Shown here: in pieces, positions 5,057 to 8,646 of the stretch
How positions within the stretch are numbered: the first letter of the stretch is position 1
Layout: the number at the start of each line of letters is the position of its first letter
DNA from: Oscillospiraceae bacterium
GTDB lineage: Bacteria; Bacillota; Clostridia; Oscillospirales; Oscillospiraceae
Assembly: GCA_009776905.1 (NCBI GenBank)
Contig: WRMX01000079.1
Coordinates: 5,194 to 13,839, forward strand
DNA length: 8,646 nt
Reading direction: 5' to 3'
Notes under the pieces: generated by a model
Database searches by the model: none
What the model was told of the DNA's origin: nothing
The model's input: the letters and a program-made list of their open reading frames with translations, nothing else
Made by a program: the position numbers and the translations under genes

Positions 5057-6631
5057 ATGCGGCGATGCTTAGGATGCATGGAGGAATACGACAGCGACAA
5101 CTTGATATGCCCGCTGTGCGGATACGACCAAAACACGCCGGCAGAAGAGTCATACTGCCTGCCACCCGGCACAATATTGCAAAAACGATATATCGTCGGA
5201 CGCATTGCGAGATATGACAATTGCGAAGCGGTATATATGGCATACGACGCGCTCAACGAGCAAAAAGTCTATATCAACGAATACCTCCCGCAATCGTTTT
5301 CAGACAGGACAATGGGCATCCTCACGATGACGCTTGAAAAGGAAAGGCTCGACCACAGATATGCGGAAGGACTGCGGCTCTATGTGGAAAACGCCGAGAA
5401 GCTAACAAAAGTCACGGCGCTGTCCCTGACTGCGGTTCTTGACAGCTTTCAAGCCAACAAAACCGGATACATGGTCACAGAATACTTTGAAGGACAGACG
5501 CTGCGAGACATATTAACCGATGAGTTTGTCCTGAGTTATGACCAAGCACTGGAAATCACTATGCGCATGCTCATAACGCTGAAGGTTATACACGCTGCAG
5601 GCATTACGCATTGCAACATATCTCCGGACAGCGTATACATCACCAACGACGGCATCGTGAAGATGACTGCCTGCGGGGAGTGCCGCCAAGCACTGAAAGA
5701 AGGGCTGCGCGCGGAGGGATTCCTGTCCTCGGGATTTGCTGCGCCGGAACAATATAGCGAACGCAACGCATACGGGCCATGGTCGGATGTGTATGGCACC
5801 GCCGCATTGTTATATTTCATGCTTACGGGAACAGCCCCGCCCGATGCTCTTGAACGCAGAAAGAAAGACACACTGCTCGCGTTGTCCGCGCTTGGCGTGT
5901 CAATACCGAAAAAAGTCGACGCAATTGTATTGGCGGCGATGAGCCTTGGAAGCAAAGACAGGATCAAGAGTTCCGCGAACATGGAAAAGGCGCTGATATC
6001 GACAAGCTCTGCGCCCAGGCAGGGAATGGCCGGTTGGCTGCGGATTGCGCTTATTACATTCGGCGCAATTGTTGTTATACTTGCCGCGCTGTATTTCGTT
6101 TTAGGTTCGCCGTTCGACAAAGCCGATCCCGACGAAGAGGAAAATGAAGAGCAAGTCACTGCTGATCAGCCTGCTGATGAAACCGATATGCAACCCGGCG
6201 ATCTGCTTCCGGACGACGATCACGGTGAGGACGGCAGCACGGATGTTGATGGCGATGATAGCGTCAATGTCGATGGTGATGGCGTCGATGGGAACGGCGA
6301 TGCTTCGTTGCAGAGCGATGGAGTCCAAGTTGAGCAGAATCAAAACAGCGAATCAGGCATCATCAACGCTGACCCAAACATCGGCACTAACCAGAGCGGG
6401 ACTCCGAACGATAACCCCGGCCAAGGCGGGAGGACTGAGAACGACCCCAACCAAAGAGAAACCACGACAGCCGACCCCAACCAAAGAGAAACATCGAACC
6501 CAGACCCGGATCGGGGCTCGGGAATCGGGCCGGAAATCATCGCTCCGGAGCCAAGCGCGTCGCAGCGTCCGGAAAATCCGCCGAGCAATTCTACAGGTAC
6601 GCACACTTCCCTAAGAAGGGATAGGCGATAA
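5057..6631 (+). CDS. Zinc-ribbon membrane pseudokinase (Ser/Thr kinase fold, catalytic residues lost)
   Basis: This 524-residue protein has four parts. First is a zinc ribbon, C4-x2-C7 and C18-x2-C21. Second is a Ser/Thr kinase fold at about 39-315, starting 'PGTILQKRYIVGRI'. Third is one transmembrane helix at about 327-349. Fourth is an Asp/Asn/Pro-rich, presumably extracellular tail of about 175 residues. The kinase landmarks 'AAPEQY' (228-233) and 'WSDVYG' (242-247) are kept. Every catalytic position is changed: the Gly-rich loop has lost its glycines (48-60), the beta-3 lysine is N74 ('VYINEY' for the usual 'VAIKEY'), HRD is H185-C186-N187, the metal-binding Asn is S192, and DFG is A205-C206-G207. 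It should therefore sense or scaffold rather than phosphorylate. Ligand and partners are unknown. An own promoter and the convergent downstream gene suggest it is monocistronic. The last residues (SLRRDRR) are coded by an intergenic repeat. Confidence 0.85.
   Translation: MRRCLGCMEEYDSDNLICPLCGYDQNTPAEESYCLPPGTILQKRYIVGRIARYDNCEAVYMAYDALNEQKVYINEYLPQSFSDRTMGILTMTLEKERLDHRYAEGLRLYVENAEKLTKVTALSLTAVLDSFQANKTGYMVTEYFEGQTLRDILTDEFVLSYDQALEITMRMLITLKVIHAAGITHCNISPDSVYITNDGIVKMTACGECRQALKEGLRAEGFLSSGFAAPEQYSERNAYGPWSDVYGTAALLYFMLTGTAPPDALERRKKDTLLALSALGVSIPKKVDAIVLAAMSLGSKDRIKSSANMEKALISTSSAPRQGMAGWLRIALITFGAIVVILAALYFVLGSPFDKADPDEEENEEQVTADQPADETDMQPGDLLPDDDHGEDGSTDVDGDDSVNVDGDGVDGNGDASLQSDGVQVEQNQNSESGIINADPNIGTNQSGTPNDNPGQGGRTENDPNQRETTTADPNQRETSNPDPDRGSGIGPEIIAPEPSASQRPENPPSNSTGTHTSLRRDRR
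6442..6492 (+). repeat. Intragenic 30-bp period repeat in the pseudokinase tail
   Basis: A 21-nt block occurs identically at 6442-6462 and 6472-6492, exactly ten codons apart, coding 'DPNQRET' twice (residues 463-469 and 473-479). It forms part of a disordered-looking, Pro/Asn/Asp-rich tail and probably arose by slippage. Confidence 0.8.
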
Positions 6632-6838
6632 AAATCCTACGGCAATTTTTCGCATTTTATCGCCTTTCCCTTCCCTAAGAAGTGATAGGCGATAAAATAC
6701 GAATCTTGCCTTGTCTTTTTACCGTCATCCTTCGTTGTCAAAACTTGCAAGGCACAAAGCATTACTGCGTTTTGACGCCTTGGTTGACGATAAAAATCCT
6801 GCGGCAATTTTTCGCATTTTATCGCCTATCACTTCTTA
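6606..6838. repeat. Nested palindromic repeats in the convergent gene junction
   Basis: Three kinds of repetition overlap. A 28-nt block occurs at 6606-6633 and 6670-6697, direct, with one mismatch. A 40-nt block occurs at 6626-6665 and 6788-6827, direct, with one mismatch. A 23-bp perfect inverted repeat pairs 6676-6698 with 6816-6838. The simplest reading is two copies of one palindromic unit of about 65 bp. The second copy is split by about 90 bp (6698-6787), with CGATAAAA on both sides. The split segment has its own 8-bp hairpin (6737-6744 with 6769-6776). The outer arms are coding: they supply the stop codons of both flanking genes. Confidence 0.8.
6615..6673. terminator. Likely bidirectional transcription terminator hairpin
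   Basis: Positions 6615-6633 pair with 6655-6673 over 19 bp with one mismatch (6622/6666) around a 21-nt loop. The stem has A-rich and T-rich inner ends and spans the stop codon of the pseudokinase gene (6629-6631). Its position between convergent genes suggests it stops transcription from both sides, although no long T-run follows the stem. It may form competing structures with the inverted repeat at 6676-6838. Confidence 0.5.
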
Positions 6839-7736
6839 ATCTCTCCAGCACAGCGCAGAAATAATCAGGCAGCGCGGCGCGCAACTCCATATGGATCTTC
6901 GTCTCAGGATGGATAAAACACAGTTTTGATGCATGCAAGCACTGTGCGGATAAACCCAGCTCCGGTTTTTTATACCCATAAACAATGTCGCCAAGAACGG
7001 GATGCCCGATATGCGCCATATGGACGCGTATCTGGTGCGTGCGCCCCGTTTCAAGGCGGCATTTCACATACGTAAATTTATCGAATCTTTCCACGACCTC
7101 GTAATGAGTGACGGCATGACGCGAGTTTTTGTCCGTGACCGACTGCCGCTTCCTATCCGTCGGATGCCGCCCGATGGGGGCATCAACAGTCCCGGAATCG
7201 ACTTTTATAATCCCTCTGACAATAGCGTCATATTCTCTTGTGAGCGTGCGGGCGGAGAGCTGGTCCGAAAGGGCAAGATGCGAACGGTCGTTCTTGGCGG
7301 CGATCACAAGCCCCGATGTGTCCTTATCAATACGATGCACGATCCCCGGCCTCTTGACGCCGCCGATGCCGGAAAGGCTGCCCCCGCAATGGAAGAGCAG
7401 CGCATTCACCAATGTGCCGTCGGGATGCCCGGGCGCGGGGTGCGTGACCATGCCCCGTGGCTTATTGACGACGATGATATCAGCATCTTCATATATTATG
7501 TCGAGAGGGATATCTTGCGGCGCCGCGGCGGGATCTTCCGGATCGTCTAAAACTACTGAAATTATTTCATCGGGGGATGTTTTGTGGTTTTTGCGGACGA
7601 CTGCGCTGCCGATCGTCACGCGCCCTGTTTCCAGCAGTTTATGTGCAGCGCTTCTTGTGAGGCCTTGAATATTATTGGCGAGGAACACGTCCAAGCGCTC
7701 CCCGCCGTTTTCGCAATTAATCGATATCGTCTTCAA
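6819..7736 (-). CDS. rluD: RluD-type 23S rRNA pseudouridine synthase
   Basis: The enzyme isomerises uridine to pseudouridine in structured RNA, most likely 23S rRNA. It has an N-terminal S4 RNA-binding domain (about residues 14-60, 'RLDVFLANN', 'AHKLLETGRVTI') and a RluA/RluD catalytic domain with 'NKPRGMVTHPAPGHPDGTLV' (91-110), 'HRIDKDTSGL' (134-143, catalytic D137) and 'GRTHQIRVH' (231-239). The proposed start is TTG 7736, giving 305 residues: AGGA (7748-7745) lies 8 nt upstream and the protein then begins at the family's usual point. The longer frame to ATG 7793 would add residues unlike the family and overlap lspA by 77 nt. With TTG the overlap is 20 nt, consistent with an lspA-rluD operon. 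Which uridines it modifies (RluD versus RluA/RluC-like) cannot be told. The final RSDRR comes from a repeat arm. Confidence 0.9.
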   Translation of the reverse strand: MKTISINCENGGERLDVFLANNIQGLTRSAAHKLLETGRVTIGSAVVRKNHKTSPDEIISVVLDDPEDPAAAPQDIPLDIIYEDADIIVVNKPRGMVTHPAPGHPDGTLVNALLFHCGGSLSGIGGVKRPGIVHRIDKDTSGLVIAAKNDRSHLALSDQLSARTLTREYDAIVRGIIKVDSGTVDAPIGRHPTDRKRQSVTDKNSRHAVTHYEVVERFDKFTYVKCRLETGRTHQIRVHMAHIGHPVLGDIVYGYKKPELGLSAQCLHASKLCFIHPETKIHMELRAALPDYFCAVLERLRSDRR

Positions 7737-8562
7737 ATCCGTATTCCTGCAATAGCTTGTCGAGATCGTAATCCTCCAGCACTTCCGAGCCAAGCAAGTC
7801 CGATTCCAGGTCGCTCAATGCTTCCAAAGCAGACATGATGTCATCGAGCGGCTCTTCTTCATATCTATCCGGGTCGAAACCTGCGGAATCGGAGGGAAGC
7901 GATGCGTCTGCATATTCAGAATCGGAAGGATACCCTGTCGCGGCTTGCGCGACGTCGACAGGAGGCGCATATTTGCTTCTGCTGCGGGCAGAAGGCTCCT
8001 CTTGATATTCAAAGTCATATAGCCCGATCTGGTCCTCGTCATCTTGAACGCCATATATCATCTCATATTCTTCGTCGTTTTCATACGCCTTTTCCTCGGC
8101 GGACAACTGAGCGCTTTTAGACGGCCTGAATGATGAGATGATGAAGTAGATGAGGAATGTGATCCCCCCAAGAGTGATGAAGATATCGGCAATGTTAAAC
8201 ACTGCAAAGTCCATGAATTTGAAATTGAACATATCGACGACATACCCATGAAACAGGCGGTCTATCAGGTTGCCGATCGTGCCGCCGAGGACGGCCGCCA
8301 GCCCCAAAGTTCCCCAAAACCCATCGTTATATCTTAGCAATATCGCAATAAGAAAGATTGATGCGACGAGCGCGATGCCGACCAGCAGCCATCTTTGGTT
8401 TGAAAGGATGCTGAAAGCCGCGCCCGTGTTTTCCACATGCGTCAATCCGATGACCCCGGGAATGAGCGTTATATCTTCGCGAAGGGCTACCGTGAGGACG
8501 ACCCAGCGTTTAATGAACTGGTCTAACACGATAACGAGCGCTGCAAAAATAAAACATAACAT
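7717..8562 (-). CDS. lspA: Lipoprotein signal peptidase (signal peptidase II) with long acidic C-terminal tail
   Basis: LspA cleaves the signal peptide of prolipoproteins after lipid attachment at the conserved cysteine, acting in the cytoplasmic membrane. Four hydrophobic segments (about residues 1-20, 57-77, 83-101, 121-144) frame the family motifs: 'VENTGAAFS' (43-51), 'GGTIGNLIDRLFHGYVVD' (93-110) and 'FNIADIFITLGG' (122-133). The catalytic aspartates are D110 and D126. The normal protein would end near residue 155; here about 137 extra residues follow, rich in Asp, Glu, Ser and Tyr, with a predicted cytoplasmic location. The start ATG 8562 follows AAAGGA (8580-8575) with a 12-nt gap. The longer frame to 8610 would read through the repeat element and is rejected. 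It is the first visible gene of the lspA-rluD pair; its promoter may lie outside the window. Confidence 0.93.
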   Translation of the reverse strand: MLCFIFAALVIVLDQFIKRWVVLTVALREDITLIPGVIGLTHVENTGAAFSILSNQRWLLVGIALVASIFLIAILLRYNDGFWGTLGLAAVLGGTIGNLIDRLFHGYVVDMFNFKFMDFAVFNIADIFITLGGITFLIYFIISSFRPSKSAQLSAEEKAYENDEEYEMIYGVQDDEDQIGLYDFEYQEEPSARSRSKYAPPVDVAQAATGYPSDSEYADASLPSDSAGFDPDRYEEEPLDDIMSALEALSDLESDLLGSEVLEDYDLDKLLQEYGFEDDID

Positions 8563-8582
8563 ATGAACAATACATCCTTTCT

Positions 8583-8646
8583 TAACGTGGGGCTCCGCCC
8601 CACACCCCATCGGGACAGCTCGCTCACGGGCGAAGTCTTCCGGGGT
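8583..8646 (-). repeat. Structured intergenic repeat element, copy B, truncated by the window edge
   Basis: These 64 bases are the reverse complement of 3862-3925 with three differences. The end hairpin is perfect here (GTGGGGC 8587-8593 with GCCCCAC 8597-8603, loop TCC), whereas copy A has a G-T pair at one position. The element lies directly upstream of the lspA ribosome binding site and continues beyond the window. If complete it would extend about 91 bp further. Confidence 0.85.

Noticed and set aside
5536..6159. Minus-strand open frame of 207 codons
   Set aside because: It is a Ser/Ala-rich shadow of the pseudokinase gene with no domain.
6606..6838. CRISPR or insertion sequence
   Set aside because: Repeat spacing is irregular, no transposase is present, and the arms are palindromic and partly coding.
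7002..7668. Plus-strand open frames opposite rluD
   Set aside because: They are antisense to strong RluD motifs and resemble no known protein.
7737..7793. Longer N-terminus for RluD (ATG 7793)
   Set aside because: It would overlap lspA by 77 nt with residues unlike the family; TTG 7736 has a well-spaced AGGA.
8563..8610. Longer N-terminus for LspA (ATG 8610)
   Set aside because: The extra 16 residues are coded by the repeat element and precede a normal LspA start.

Overview
The window looks like a chromosomal segment from an anaerobic, Clostridia-type member of the Bacillota. The grounds are an N-terminal zinc-ribbon 'CxGC...CPxCG' kinase-like membrane protein of the kind common in gut and rumen Clostridia, an lspA-rluD gene pair, and AGGAG-type ribosome binding sites. 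Exact placement is inference. No rRNA, tRNA, CRISPR array, transposase or phage gene is seen.

Layout. Positions 1-201 hold structured repeat DNA and a 14-bp perfect inverted repeat. Two minus-strand genes follow: a sugar phosphate isomerase of the IolI type (202-1107) and trmB (1192-1824). A 245-bp divergent control region contains back-to-back promoters separated by a tandem 28-bp repeat. It leads into the plus-strand pair tadA (2070-2537) and an MFS transporter (2553-3764). A 155-bp structured repeat element (3771-3925) separates these from an 8-oxoguanine DNA glycosylase (3988-4896) with an unusual Gly/Ser-rich insertion. Next, behind its own extended -10 promoter, is a zinc-ribbon/kinase-fold/transmembrane protein (5057-6631) whose catalytic residues are all replaced, so it is a pseudokinase. 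It converges on a minus-strand operon of lspA (7717-8562) and an rluD-type pseudouridine synthase (6819-7736). Nested hairpin repeats occupy the convergence zone (6606-6838), and their outer arms encode the last residues and stop codons of both converging proteins. A second, inverted copy of the 155-bp element begins at 8583 and runs off the right edge.

How the genes relate. Three genes modify RNA: trmB (tRNA m7G46), tadA (tRNA wobble inosine) and rluD (rRNA pseudouridine). One repairs oxidised DNA (ogg), one matures lipoproteins (lspA), and the isomerase and transporter are metabolic with unknown substrates. Apart from tadA-MFS and lspA-rluD, which look like operons, no shared pathway is evident.

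The points most worth attention are the triply dead pseudokinase, the modular family of structured intergenic repeats (three copies or relatives in 8.6 kb), the repeat-encoded C-termini of the two convergent genes, the acidic tail of about 137 residues on LspA, and the Gly/Ser insertion in the glycosylase. No wholly new multi-gene system can be claimed from the sequence alone.
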